41,904 nucleotides of DNA from Bacteroidaceae bacterium (GCA_017517605.1 JAFWYQ010000098.1:1-41904), one strand, 5' to 3'; counted from the stretch's first letter, positions 9,301 to 17,960 are shown. Numbers and translations: made by a program. The notes: generated from the sequence alone by a model not told the origin.

Positions 9301-9390
9301 CAATCCACTAACTACCACATTCTTTTCCTGTGCAATCGCCATAGCCGATGCGCACATACATACAATTACAAATGACAGAAGTTTTTTCAT
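6325..9390 (-). CDS. TonB-receptor-like outer-membrane beta-barrel protein with Gly/Met-rich tail
   Basis: A 1021-residue outer-membrane protein. A signal peptide (residues 1-20, ending AMAIAQ) leads into a carboxypeptidase-regulatory-like domain (about 27-110, VVSGLVQDKKSSEPV). A plug-like region follows (about 125-235, VPPGSMLEELVKKLPGAQ), then a long barrel of alternating polar and aromatic strands. This order fits the OMP_b-brl_3 family, relatives of SusC/TonB receptors; many lack a clear TonB box, and I see none. Two glycine-rich inserts stand out: GGRGFPGGGMGGGFMGG near residue 280, and a tail of about 45 residues built of GGM, MMPGG and GGF units ending in GGRF, after what looks like the last strand. 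The substrate is unknown. No SusD partner is adjacent. It is divergent from aroB. Confidence 0.88.
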   Translation of the reverse strand: MKKLLSFVIVCMCASAMAIAQEKNVVVSGLVQDKKSSEPVMQATVQLLTVKDSTFVVGNVSDIEGRFTLPNVAAGSYLLKISYTGYIPQFKNLTLTKSTDVGMVSLEQDAVLLKQATVTAKLAEVQVVEDTVMYNAGAYRVPPGSMLEELVKKLPGAQVDSDGKITINGKEVKKFQMNGKDFFNGDTETAMKNVPVEMIERLKVYDRESDLARITGIDDGNEETVIDMQVKPGMAKGWFGNTDLGYGTEDRYSARLMLNRFDDAQQMSLIGGANNVGGRGFPGGGMGGGFMGGGGGGGLRSNKNVGFNFAGETETIEFGGDIRYTHGDTDNKSITSSETFLQQGSSYSNSRSNSLSCNDSWNINFRLEWRPDDYTNIIFRPSLTISKSSSFSESNSATFNKDPYEYVTDPLAEAHNADAWNKDGETDPRVNLNDSKSQSDTENLNASGTLQVNRRLNDEGRNITLVGTYSYGDSENNSVSASNVEYIATNSVDVRNRYNVTPGKNWNYSAQLTYSEPIMEQTYLQFIYKFTESYRLNDRSTYDFSRLAKRNEAGEIMRDEFGQIIYEDNQYIDYMFDDFPMLPEDYKAYLDKQQSQYQEYYNFDHEAQVMFRVNRDNYQFNAGFTVLPQTSKMDYKYLGKDTILKRTVVNFTPNVRLRYNWDRQTQLDVTYRGRSSQPSMTDMLDIYDDTNPLNITQGNPGLKPSFNHNVNANFRTFNMDHQRSIFATVGGQLTRNNVSSKVTYDPTTGGRITRPENINGNWSANATLGFNTALPNQSFTISTNTNARYNNSVQYFSQIGVNDGSSVKNATRTINLGENLRGTYRNDWESGWGLEVSLTGNLNYQHAENEMQPDRNMETFMYTYGGSTNINFPWNMTISTDMSMNSRRGYSDPNMNTDELIWNAQIAQGLFNGAATLSLQFYDILQEQSNISRTINASMRRDSESNAINSYCMVHFIYRLNIFGDGQNAFRRNRGMGGGMMPGGGMMPGGMGGGMMPGGMGGGMPGGMGGGFGGGFGGGRF

Positions 9391-9537
9391 TTGGCTTTTA
9401 ATTTTGATTATATTTATATTTTATTTTTTCTCTTTCGATATACTAATCCAGACACAATTCGTCTGCAACAAAATTTTGCATTCGGTTCTATGACTTGATG
9501 CGCCATAAATAGTTTAATACCCTCATTGGCAAAATAC

Positions 9538-9578
9538 CTGATTCGTCGACGAAACCTTTTTTTTTATCGACGAATCAG
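9538..9578. promoter_or_regulatory. 12-base perfect inverted repeat in the OMP/aroB divergent spacer
   Basis: CTGATTCGTCGA (9538-9549) is the exact reverse complement of 9567-9578, with a 17-base T-rich gap. It ends one base before the region expected to hold the aroB -33 element. Its place in a divergent promoter region suggests an operator, but the T-rich loop also allows an RNA hairpin. Confidence 0.5.
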
Positions 9579-9609
9579 TTTAGACTTTCAAAGATTTGCA
9601 CTATCTTTG
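9579..9609 (+). promoter_or_regulatory. aroB promoter
   Basis: TATCTTTG at 9602-9609 is a full match to the Bacteroidetes -7 box. A -33-like TTTA lies 19 bases upstream at 9579-9582 (consensus TTTG). The start codon of aroB is 37 bases downstream of the -7 box. Confidence 0.65.
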
Positions 9610-9646
9610 CCAACCAAATACAACCCTTAAAGACCTAAACATAATT

Positions 9647-10705
9647 ATGTTCCAACAAAAAGTAACGTTGTCCGACAACGTAAAAGAATGTCTGAATCAA
9701 GTCATAAATGCTTGCCCACACGACAAATTATTCGTGCTTGCCGACGAATATACAGCCCGTCTGTGTCTCCCTCTAATACAAAATCAAGAATATTTGGATA
9801 AAGCGGAATGCATTATTATCGGTTCCACAGACACTCACAAGACATTAGATTCCCTGTCCTATGTTTGGAAAGAATTAAGCGACAAAGGAGGTACGCGTCA
9901 TTCGTTGATGCTGAATGTCGGTGGAGGAATGGTAACAGATTTAGGCGGTTTCGCTGCATCAACTTTTAAACGAGGCATTACCTATATTAATATACCAACT
10001 ACCCTACTTGCCATGGTAGATGCATCAGTAGGAGGAAAAACCGGCATAAACTTCAATGGGTTGAAAAACGAAATAGGCGTGTTCAATCCTGCCAAGACGG
10101 TTCTTATTGATACGAACTTTTTACGTACATTAGACTCTCAGAATATATTCTCTGGATATGCCGAAATGCTAAAGCACGGGCTTATCAGTACAAAAGAGCA
10201 CTGGGCCGACTTATTAAACTTCAACCTTAACGATATTGACTACACAAGTTTGCAGACATTAGTAGCTCATAGTATTGGTATCAAAGAGAACATTGTAAAA
10301 CAGGATCCATTGGAACGAGGTATCCGTAAAGCCCTGAATTTAGGACACACCGTAGGCCATGCTTTTGAAAGTCTGGCATTGGAAGAGAATCGTCCCCATT
10401 TACATGGTTATGCTGTTGCATGGGGATTGGTGTGTGAACTATACCTGTCTCATCTGAAAGTAGGATTCCCCATAGACAAAATGCGACAAACCATCCAATT
10501 TATACGCGAGACCTATGGAGTATTCCCCTTCGAATGCAAACAATACAATAGACTTTATGAGTTTATGACTCACGACAAGAAAAACACATCAAATTCTATC
10601 AATTTCACTTTGCTTAGTGACATCGGAGACATACATATCAACCAAACTGCCACACAAAAAGAGATAGAAGAGATGTTGGACTTCTACCGTGAAACAATGG
10701 GATAG
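9647..10705 (+). CDS. aroB: 3-dehydroquinate synthase
   Basis: A 352-residue cytosolic enzyme that cyclises DAHP to 3-dehydroquinate, the second step of the shikimate pathway, using NAD and a divalent metal. The signature GGGMVTDLGGFAASTFKRG is present, followed by IPTTLLAMVDASVGGKTG. The metal ligands are in GYAEMLKHG (Glu), NLGHTVGHAFE (His) and HGYAVAWG (His). An upstream ATG at 9596 would lie inside the -7 box region, so the ATG at 9647 is preferred. Length is normal. It is a single gene with its own promoter; aroK lies 25 kb away. Confidence 0.96.
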   Translation: MFQQKVTLSDNVKECLNQVINACPHDKLFVLADEYTARLCLPLIQNQEYLDKAECIIIGSTDTHKTLDSLSYVWKELSDKGGTRHSLMLNVGGGMVTDLGGFAASTFKRGITYINIPTTLLAMVDASVGGKTGINFNGLKNEIGVFNPAKTVLIDTNFLRTLDSQNIFSGYAEMLKHGLISTKEHWADLLNFNLNDIDYTSLQTLVAHSIGIKENIVKQDPLERGIRKALNLGHTVGHAFESLALEENRPHLHGYAVAWGLVCELYLSHLKVGFPIDKMRQTIQFIRETYGVFPFECKQYNRLYEFMTHDKKNTSNSINFTLLSDIGDIHINQTATQKEIEEMLDFYRETMG

Positions 10706-10861
10706 AAACAACAGATTTATTGATACTCTATTTTGACAAAAGAATAAAAAAATATTAAACTTTTACATATACAATTAAACTATGTCATTTAAAATAAATC
10801 TTTGAAATATTAAAACATAAAAAACAATAGGAATCTAAACGACTAAAAACATTAATAATCT

Positions 10862-11941
10862 ATGAACAAACTTACCAAATGGAGTCTCGTAGGCATTATA
10901 GTTATTGGTTTGGCCGGTTGGGCAATCTGGTCACAAATGCCTAAAGAAAACAAAGAATTACAGTTGGCCGACAAGGTAAAAACTGGCGGCGGTGGTCGCA
11001 AAGCATTAAATGTAATAGCCGAAGTCATTAAGCCTCGTGAATTGACGGATGAAATCATTATTAGTGGTGAATTGCTTCCTGATGAAGAGGTCAACCTTTC
11101 GTTTGAAAATTCTGGTAAAATTGTCAGCATCAACTTTACTGAAGGTTCACATGTAACAAAAGGACAACTGTTAGCCAAGGTAAACGACGGTCCTCTACAG
11201 GCACAACTAAAGAAATTGGAGTCACAATTGCAGTTGGCACAAGATCGGGTGTACCGTCAAAGCGCTCTATTGGAAAAGGATGCCGTAAGTAAAGAGGCTT
11301 ATGAAGAAGCACAAACGAATTTAGCGTCACTGAAAGCAGACATAGACCTTGTAAAAGCCAATATAGCCCAAACCGAACTACGTGCTCCTTTCGACGGTAT
11401 TATCGGATTGCGTCAAGTGAGTGAAGGTGCATACGCCAATACAGGAACCGTAGTGGCCACATTGACAAAAATCTCTCCTCTTAAAATTGAATTTGCAGTA
11501 CCCGAACGTTACGCAGGTGCAATCAAACCTGGCATGAATCTTGATTTCAATGTTGAAGGAAGACTGGAAACTCTTCCAGCACGCATTTATGCTACCGAAT
11601 CAAAAGTTGACCGTACCACACACACATTGCCAGTACGTGCCCTCTATGCCAATAGTCGTGGAGAATTACTTCCCGGACGTTTCACTAATATTCATTTGAA
11701 AACACAAGAAATAGAAAATGCCATAGCCATTCCTACCGAATGTATTGTTCCTGAAATGGGTGTAGACAAGGTCTATCTTTACAAGAATGGAAAGGCTCAA
11801 CCCGTAACTATCACCAAAGGAATACGTAACGAGGCCCGTGTACAGGTGTTGACAGGTCTCAATTATGGCGACACCATCATAACATCGGGAACTATGCAGT
11901 TGCGCACAGGTCTGCCCGTAACTTTGGATGAGGTGAAGTAA
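10862..11941 (+). CDS. RND efflux periplasmic adaptor (HlyD/AcrA family)
   Basis: A 359-residue membrane-fusion protein that links the inner-membrane pump to the outer-membrane channel. One N-terminal hydrophobic segment (about 8-24, WSLVGIIVIGLAGWAIW) anchors or exports it, with no lipobox Cys. The split biotinyl-lipoyl domain is seen as FENSGKIVSINFTEGSHVTKGQLLAK (N half) and ELRAPFDGIIGLRQVSEGAY (C half), with a coiled-coil hairpin between them (about 110-165). The beta-barrel and membrane-proximal domains follow to TSGTMQLRTG. It is the first of three genes: adaptor, pump, channel. The 156-base upstream spacer is AT-rich with only a near-match -7 box (AATCTTTG). No regulator gene is adjacent. 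Confidence 0.93.
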   Translation: MNKLTKWSLVGIIVIGLAGWAIWSQMPKENKELQLADKVKTGGGGRKALNVIAEVIKPRELTDEIIISGELLPDEEVNLSFENSGKIVSINFTEGSHVTKGQLLAKVNDGPLQAQLKKLESQLQLAQDRVYRQSALLEKDAVSKEAYEEAQTNLASLKADIDLVKANIAQTELRAPFDGIIGLRQVSEGAYANTGTVVATLTKISPLKIEFAVPERYAGAIKPGMNLDFNVEGRLETLPARIYATESKVDRTTHTLPVRALYANSRGELLPGRFTNIHLKTQEIENAIAIPTECIVPEMGVDKVYLYKNGKAQPVTITKGIRNEARVQVLTGLNYGDTIITSGTMQLRTGLPVTLDEVK

Positions 11942-11989
11942 TATTAGATTAATTAGTCAAATCTTTCCTATTAGACCAATTAGAGAAAT

Positions 11990-14900
11990 ATGAATATATC
12001 AGAACTCAGCATACGCCGTCCGGTACTCTCTACGGTAATGACACTCATTATCTTACTTTTTGGAGTTATCGGTTACTATACATTGGGTGTGCGCGAATAT
12101 CCGTCGGTCGACAACCCAATCATTTCAGTAAGCTGCTCCTATCCGGGTGCCAATGCGGATGTAATCGAAAACCAGATTACCGAACCACTTGAGCAAAACA
12201 TCAATGGTATTCCTGGAATCCGTTCGTTAACCAGCGTCAGCAGCCAAGGAAACAGCCGAATTACCGTAGAATTTGAATTGTCTGTGGATTTGGAAACAGC
12301 AGCCAATGACGTACGAGACAAAGTATCCCGTGCCCAGCGCTTCCTGCCACGTGACTGCGACCCTCCCACCGTATCAAAAGCCGATGCAGATGCTACCCCT
12401 ATTCTGATGGTGGCTATCCAGAGCGACAAACGTTCCCTGCTTGAAATCAGCGAGATAGCGGACCTTACCGTAAAGGAACAATTACAGACTATCCCCGATG
12501 TTAGTGGTGTTAGCATTTGGGGAGAAAAGCGTTATTCTATGCGTTTGTGGCTCGACCCTGTAAAGATGTCCGGTTACGGTATTACTCCTATGGATGTAAA
12601 AAATGCGGTTGACCGAGAGAATGTAGAACTCCCCTCAGGAAGTATTGAAGGAAACACCACTGAGTTGAGTATCCGAACCTTAGGACTGATGCACACGGCA
12701 CAAGAATTCAACGACATCATCATCAAGGAAGACGAAGGCCGCATCATCCGTTTTAGTGACGTAGGTCGTGCAGAAGTGGAAGCCCGAGACATCAGAAGCT
12801 ACATGAAGATGAATGGTGTACCCATGGTAGGTGTCGTCGTTATACCTCAACCGGGAGCCAATCACATCGATATTGCAGATGCTGTTTATGAACGCATGAA
12901 GGCTATGGAGAAAGACCTTCCTGAAGACATCAAATACAGTTATGGATTTGACAATACCAAATTTATCCGCGCTTCCATTTCTGAGGTTAAAGAAACAGTC
13001 TATATTGCTTTTGTACTCGTTATCATAATCATTTTCTTATTCCTTCGTGACTGGCGCGTTACACTGATACCCTGCATGGTGATTCCTGTATCACTTGTCG
13101 GTTCATTCTTCATCATGTATATTTTAGGATTCTCCATCAACGTGCTATCCATGTTGGCGGTAGTATTGGCGGTGGGCTTGGTGGTGGATGATGCCATCGT
13201 AATGACAGAAAACATTTATATCCGAATAGAGCGGGGGATGAACCCGAAAGAGGCAGGTATTGAAGGTTCAAAGGAAATCTTCTTCGCTGTCATTTCCACC
13301 ACAATTACATTGGTTGCCGTATTCTTCCCAATCGTCTTTATGGAAGGTATGACAGGGCGTTTGTTCCGCGAGTTCAGTTTCGTTGTGTCAGGTGCGGTTC
13401 TCATTTCATCGTTTGCGGCCCTGACATTCACTCCTATGTTGGCAACCAAATTACTGAAGAAACGCGAGCAACAAGGTTGGTTCTATCGTAAGACAGAGCC
13501 GTTCTTTATAGGGCTGAATAATGTTTATGCCCGCGGATTGGATTTCTTCTTGAAGAACCAATGGATATCTCTCGTTATGTTTGTTGCCACTTTGGGAGTT
13601 ATCGGTTGGTTATGGAATGCCATTCCTTCAGAAATGGCACCATTGGAAGACCGTTCACAAATAAACATCAGTACCCGAGGGGCAGAAGGCATCACCTATG
13701 AGTATATCCGTGATTATACTGAGGACATCAACGATTTGGTCGATTCATTGGTTGATGACGTTCCTGCTGTTACCGCCCGTGTATCCAGCGGTTCTGGTAA
13801 TATACAATTAGCTTTGAGCGACATCCGTGACCGTGACTATACACAGATGGAACTGGCTGAAAAGATTTCTGCCGCAGTGAGTAAAAAGACCAAGGCACGT
13901 TCTTTTGTACAACAACAAACGACCTTCGGCGGACGACGTGGCGGTATGCCCGTACAATATGTATTGCAGGCTACCAACATAGAGAAGTTGGAAGAGATAT
14001 TGCCGGTATTTATGGAAAAGGTACAGGAGAGCCCCGTATTCCAGATGGCTGATGTCAATCTGAAGTTCAGCAAACCTGAAGCGCGTATCAACATCAACCG
14101 CAACAAGGCCAGTGTGATGGGAGTAAGCACACGCAACATCGCACAGACTTTGCAATATGGATTGGCAGACCAGCGCATGGGCTATTTCTACATGAACGGC
14201 AAGCAATACGAGATTGTGGGCGAAATCAACCGCCAGCAGCGTAACAAGCCGGTAGACTTGAAGTCAATCTATGTACGTAGTGACAAGGGTGACATGATAC
14301 AGATGGACAACCTCATCGATTTGGAAGAGGGTATTGCTCCACCGAAGCTCTATCGCTATAACCGTTTTGCAGCAGCAACAGTGTCTGCCGGTTTGGCTGA
14401 AGGAAAGACCATCGGCGACGGTTTGGATGAGATGGACCGCATTGCCAAAGAGGTGTTGGACGACACGTTCCGTACAGCCCTTTCGGGTGACTCCAAGGAG
14501 TATCGCGAGAGTTCCGACAGTCTGATGTTTGCCTTTATATTGGCATTGGTTCTCATCTATTTGATTCTGTCTGCGCAGTTCGAGAGTTTCAAGGACCCGT
14601 TGATTATCATGTTCACCGTTCCTTTAGCCGTAGCCGGAGCACTTATCTTTATGGCAGTTGACGGGCAGACCATGAATATCTACAGTGAGATCGGTATCAT
14701 TATGTTGATTGGTCTTGTGGCCAAGAACGGTATCCTCATCGTTGAGTTTGCCAACCAGAAGCAGGAGGCCGGACTCGACCGTCTGAATGCTATCCGCGAA
14801 GCTGCTATCCAACGTCTGCGTCCCATCCTGATGACGAGTGTGTCCACCATCCTCGGACTTATACCCTTGGCCTTTGCCACAGGTGAAGGTGCGAACGGAC

Positions 14901-15016
14901 GTATTGCGATGGGTATTGCGGTTATAGGCGGCATGTTGGTATCGACCCTGCTGACCCTGCTTGTTGTTCCGGGTATATACCTTTATATATCTACGAACCG
15001 TGCGAAGAAGAAATAA
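11990..15016 (+). CDS. RND efflux pump, inner-membrane permease (AcrB/MexB superfamily)
   Basis: A 1008-residue proton-driven exporter. TM1 is at about 12-32. A first porter loop follows (YPSVDNPIISVSCSYPGA, then the repeat-1 fold). TM2-TM6 run from about 335. TM4 carries the proton-relay pair DD (VGLVVDDAIVMTEN). TM7 is at about 520, followed by a second porter loop. TM8-TM12 run from about 845, with the conserved Lys in GLVAKNGILIVEF. The length is slightly under the 1030-1050 of AcrB. An odd GGRRGGMP insert lies near residue 650 in the second loop. It is 48 bases after the adaptor and 44 before the TolC-like gene, so a complete tripartite system. Substrate is not predictable from sequence. 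Confidence 0.95.
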   Translation: MNISELSIRRPVLSTVMTLIILLFGVIGYYTLGVREYPSVDNPIISVSCSYPGANADVIENQITEPLEQNINGIPGIRSLTSVSSQGNSRITVEFELSVDLETAANDVRDKVSRAQRFLPRDCDPPTVSKADADATPILMVAIQSDKRSLLEISEIADLTVKEQLQTIPDVSGVSIWGEKRYSMRLWLDPVKMSGYGITPMDVKNAVDRENVELPSGSIEGNTTELSIRTLGLMHTAQEFNDIIIKEDEGRIIRFSDVGRAEVEARDIRSYMKMNGVPMVGVVVIPQPGANHIDIADAVYERMKAMEKDLPEDIKYSYGFDNTKFIRASISEVKETVYIAFVLVIIIIFLFLRDWRVTLIPCMVIPVSLVGSFFIMYILGFSINVLSMLAVVLAVGLVVDDAIVMTENIYIRIERGMNPKEAGIEGSKEIFFAVISTTITLVAVFFPIVFMEGMTGRLFREFSFVVSGAVLISSFAALTFTPMLATKLLKKREQQGWFYRKTEPFFIGLNNVYARGLDFFLKNQWISLVMFVATLGVIGWLWNAIPSEMAPLEDRSQINISTRGAEGITYEYIRDYTEDINDLVDSLVDDVPAVTARVSSGSGNIQLALSDIRDRDYTQMELAEKISAAVSKKTKARSFVQQQTTFGGRRGGMPVQYVLQATNIEKLEEILPVFMEKVQESPVFQMADVNLKFSKPEARININRNKASVMGVSTRNIAQTLQYGLADQRMGYFYMNGKQYEIVGEINRQQRNKPVDLKSIYVRSDKGDMIQMDNLIDLEEGIAPPKLYRYNRFAAATVSAGLAEGKTIGDGLDEMDRIAKEVLDDTFRTALSGDSKEYRESSDSLMFAFILALVLIYLILSAQFESFKDPLIIMFTVPLAVAGALIFMAVDGQTMNIYSEIGIIMLIGLVAKNGILIVEFANQKQEAGLDRLNAIREAAIQRLRPILMTSVSTILGLIPLAFATGEGANGRIAMGIAVIGGMLVSTLLTLLVVPGIYLYISTNRAKKK

Positions 15017-15060
15017 ATTCCTTTAGGTCTTAACACCTTAAAAAGATAAAGCAAGAAAGT

Positions 15061-16398
15061 ATGAGACTCAGACATATCCTCAACAACACCCTCGCTGGCA
15101 TGGCATTAGCCAGTGCCATGCCCATGCAGGCGCAACAGATATATACACTGCAATCGTGCCTGGAGGAGGGATTACAGAACAACTATTCCATTCAGATTGT
15201 GCGCAACGACGAGCAGGTTGCCCACAACAATGCCAGCATTGCCAATGCGGGATACTTGCCTACGCTTGACTTGAGTGCCGGATACAGCGGTTCGATTAAC
15301 AGCACGGAGACCACGTCGCGCGAAACTGGAGAGAAGAGCAGCCAGAACGGTGTGTTCGACCAGACGCTGAATGCCGGGCTGTCGCTCAACTGGACCATCT
15401 TCGACGGATTGGGCATACAGGCCAACTACAAGAGGCTGAAGGAACTGGAGCTGATGGGTGAGACACAGACACGCATCACCATCGAGAACTTCATCGCCGA
15501 GCTGTCGGCCGAATACTACAACTTCGTGCAACAGAACATCCGTCTGAAGAACTTGCGCTATGCCGTATCGCTGTCGAGGGAGCGCCTGCGTATCGTGGAG
15601 GCACGGTACAACATCGGTAGTTTCTCGCGCCTCGACCTCCAGCAGGCACGTGTCGACTTCAATGCCGACCAGGCCTCGTTCATCAAGCAGCAGGAGCTGC
15701 TGCACTCCTCACGCATCCGCTTGAACGAGCTGATGGCCATCAGCGACATGGGTGCCGCAGTCACCGTACAGGACACGCTCATCGTCCCCAACACGCTGCT
15801 GCACTTTGACCGGCTGTGGGACAATACGCTGAAGACCAACGCTACCCTGCTGAGGGCTGAACAGAACCAGACGTTGGCCAAACTGGACCAGAAGGCTGTG
15901 CTGAGCCGCAACTATCCATACGTGAAGGCCAACGCCGGGTATGGCTACACGCACAACATTTATGAGATGGGGGCCAACAAGGACCGCGACAACCTGGGGC
16001 TGAACTTCGGTGTGACCGTGGGAATCAATCTCTTCAACGGTGACAAGCGACGCCAGAGCCGCAATGCCAAGATTGCCATCGAGAATGCCCGACTGGAACG
16101 CGAGGAGCTGGAGCAGAGCCTCCGTGCCGACTTCATCACCCTGTGGCAGGCTTATCAGAACAACATCAACCTGTTGCAGCTGGAGCGCGACAACCTGATT
16201 GCGGCACGCGACAACTACGAGATTGCACGCGACCGCTACCTGTTGGGCGACCTTTCGGGTATCGAGATGCGCGAGGCACAGAAGAGCCTGCTCGATGCCG
16301 AGGAACGCATCCTTTCGGCTGAATACAACACGAAGATGTGCGAAATCTCCCTGCTGCAAATCAGTGGAGGGGTGACGGAATACTTGGGGGAGAACTGA
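15061..16398 (+). CDS. TolC-family outer-membrane efflux channel
   Basis: A 445-residue protein with a signal peptide (about 1-24, ending PMQAQQ) and two OEP repeats made of long helices: about 30-215 and 235-430. Typical strings are SYSGSIN-like beta segments, LSLNWTIFDG near residue 113 and GVTVGINLFNGDKRR near 320, the two strands expected before each helical hairpin. There is no lipobox Cys. It is the third gene of the RND operon. Its base composition is clearly higher in G+C than the adaptor and the first half of the pump (one 60-base stretch at 15661 has 37 G/C), with CTG- and GGC-type codons. This may mean a different history for the 3' part of the operon. Confidence 0.93.
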   Translation: MRLRHILNNTLAGMALASAMPMQAQQIYTLQSCLEEGLQNNYSIQIVRNDEQVAHNNASIANAGYLPTLDLSAGYSGSINSTETTSRETGEKSSQNGVFDQTLNAGLSLNWTIFDGLGIQANYKRLKELELMGETQTRITIENFIAELSAEYYNFVQQNIRLKNLRYAVSLSRERLRIVEARYNIGSFSRLDLQQARVDFNADQASFIKQQELLHSSRIRLNELMAISDMGAAVTVQDTLIVPNTLLHFDRLWDNTLKTNATLLRAEQNQTLAKLDQKAVLSRNYPYVKANAGYGYTHNIYEMGANKDRDNLGLNFGVTVGINLFNGDKRRQSRNAKIAIENARLEREELEQSLRADFITLWQAYQNNINLLQLERDNLIAARDNYEIARDRYLLGDLSGIEMREAQKSLLDAEERILSAEYNTKMCEISLLQISGGVTEYLGEN

Positions 16399-16453
16399 TG
16401 CCGCTACCCAAGCACACGGTATAATCCTATTTTTGGGGGACAGAGAGAGACAC

Positions 16454-16504
16454 ACACAGAGTCACAGAGGGCTTATCCGTACCCTCGTGGCTCTGTGTCT
16501 TTTT
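16454..16504 (+). terminator. Hairpin of ACACAGAG motifs ending the RND operon
   Basis: ACACAGAGTCACAGAGGG (16454-16471) pairs with 16482-16498 with one mismatch and one bulge around a 10-base loop. It is followed by CTTTTTG. It is 56 bases after the TolC-like stop and has the form of an intrinsic terminator. The arms belong to the ACACAGAG repeat family also found at 17997-18084, 21785 and 22447. Confidence 0.65.
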
Positions 16505-16521
16505 GTACCCGTTTCCTACCC

Positions 16522-16737
16522 CACGCGTGGGGTACACTCAGAGGGCACGCGTGGGGTACATTCAGAGGGCACGCGTGGGGTATGATACGACCTCACGCGT
16601 GGGGTACCTTCAGGGGTCATATATGGGGTATATTCACGACCTATGGCAGGGAATTATGACAACCTGCTGCAGGGCACGAATACGAGTTACGGTAGGGCAC
16701 GAAAAAGGGTCATAATGACTATGCAGGATAGTTCATC
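16522..16737. repeat. 24-base tandem repeat array with CACGCGTG core (array B)
   Basis: Units start at 16522, 16546, 16570, 16594 and 16618 with the form CACGCGTGGGGTA plus 11 variable bases; the fifth reads CATATATGGGGTA. Three or four decayed units continue in exact 24-base phase to about 16737. The core CACGCGTG is a perfect palindrome. A 70-codon frame passes through (RVGY repeats), but it is only the product of a period divisible by three and has no homology that I recognise. The spacer 16399-16790 holds no gene. Confidence 0.85.
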
Positions 16738-16790
16738 ATGACCCTTGATGATTGGTGTCTGTGACTCGCGAAGAGCCTTATGCACGTCTC

Positions 16791-17960
16791 TTACTTCTTC
16801 AAATTCTTCCACAAGCCGGGGAGGAAGCGGTAATAGAGCAGGTGCTTCCATGCCACCAGGTCGTGTGCACCGTTGCTGCCCACATAGTAGTCGTGCCTGA
16901 TGCCCATTTCGTCCAACTCCCTATGCAGCTTTTCGTGACGGGCCATGAAGCCGGTCTCGTGTGTACCGGCACCTACGAAGAGGTAGTCAATCTTGTCGTT
17001 GATGTCCTTGTCGTACAAGGCCGGAGTCTCCTTGATGTCGATGGCCGAACTCAGCAGGCCGAAGTTGGCAAAGAGGTCGAGGCAACGGAACCCTACGTAC
17101 TGCGACAAGCGTCCGCCCATAGAAAGGCCGCTGATGGCACGTGCGTGGCGGTCCTTGATGACGGGGTACTTCGATTCGATGAAGGGGATGATGCACTTGC
17201 GGTACTCCTCCTCCATCATCGGGAAGGCCAGTTCGGTGTGCTTGGGGTGCGAGCGTGTAACCATCTGGTCGTTCGGGAATACCACAATCATCGGCTCGGC
17301 CTTGCCCTCAGCAATCAGGTTGTCGAGGATGAAGTTAGCCTTGCCATGCATCACCCACGTCTCGGTCAAGTCGCCCGAGCCACCCATCAGGTAGAGTGTG
17401 GGGTACTTCTTCTTGGGATTGTAGTTGGCCGGTGTATAGACAATCAGGTCGCGCACACCCTTGGTCACCTCCGAATAGTAGTAGTGAGTCGTGAGGCTGC
17501 CATGCTCCACATCGGGCTTGGCATCGTAGAAGGCAGGCTCGTCGCCATGCACATGCAGGATACTGAATGCGGGCATGGCGGCATGGCCGGTGAAGGTGTT
17601 GTTCGGGTCAACATTCTGCACACCGTCCACAATGAAGTAGTAGAAATAGATTTCGGGAGCCAACGGACCGATAGTGAGTGTCCACACACCCTTTTCGTCC
17701 TTGGTGAAAGGCACACGCTTGCGTGCATCGGCACCCACGAACATGTTGCCCGTGAGCAGCACCTCCTTGGCATTGGGAGCTTTCAAACGGAAAGTCACCG
17801 TGTGGTCATCATGCACCTCGGGCGAGATGAGATTGGCACTGAACGGCGTGATGTTCTCAGTATTCTTCTGTGGCGCCCAATCCACATTGACGTGCGACTG
17901 CTGGGCTGAAAGTGTGATGGCACCCAAGGCCATCCATAAAGACAATACAACCTTTTTCAT
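16791..17960 (-). CDS. Secreted CE1-like esterase with N-terminal CBM48-like domain
   Basis: A 389-residue protein from the ATG at 17960; a start four codons earlier is possible but would spoil the signal peptide MKKVVLSLWMALGAITLSAQ. Residues about 40-140 look like an immunoglobulin-like CBM48/E-set domain (VTFRLKAPNAKEVLLTGNM, GVWTLTIGPLAPEIYFYYF). Residues 150-389 are an alpha/beta hydrolase of the esterase D / feruloyl-esterase type: GGSGDLTETW near 193, nucleophile Ser280 in GLSMGG, and the catalytic His in GSNGAHDLVAWKHLLY near the C-terminus. Such proteins remove acyl groups from plant or other polysaccharides in the periplasm or outside. It is alone between two repeat spacers on the minus strand. 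The exact substrate is unknown. Confidence 0.88.
   Translation of the reverse strand: MKKVVLSLWMALGAITLSAQQSHVNVDWAPQKNTENITPFSANLISPEVHDDHTVTFRLKAPNAKEVLLTGNMFVGADARKRVPFTKDEKGVWTLTIGPLAPEIYFYYFIVDGVQNVDPNNTFTGHAAMPAFSILHVHGDEPAFYDAKPDVEHGSLTTHYYYSEVTKGVRDLIVYTPANYNPKKKYPTLYLMGGSGDLTETWVMHGKANFILDNLIAEGKAEPMIVVFPNDQMVTRSHPKHTELAFPMMEEEYRKCIIPFIESKYPVIKDRHARAISGLSMGGRLSQYVGFRCLDLFANFGLLSSAIDIKETPALYDKDINDKIDYLFVGAGTHETGFMARHEKLHRELDEMGIRHDYYVGSNGAHDLVAWKHLLYYRFLPGLWKNLKK

Noticed and set aside
16503-16715. 70-codon frame with RVGY repeats
   Set aside because: It only mirrors the 24-base DNA repeat, has no protein family that I recognise, and loses all regularity outside the clear repeat units.
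16752-17909. 385-codon plus-strand frame opposite the esterase
   Set aside because: It is a mirror frame of a GC-rich gene. The minus strand holds the signal peptide, the GLSMGG nucleophile and domain order.
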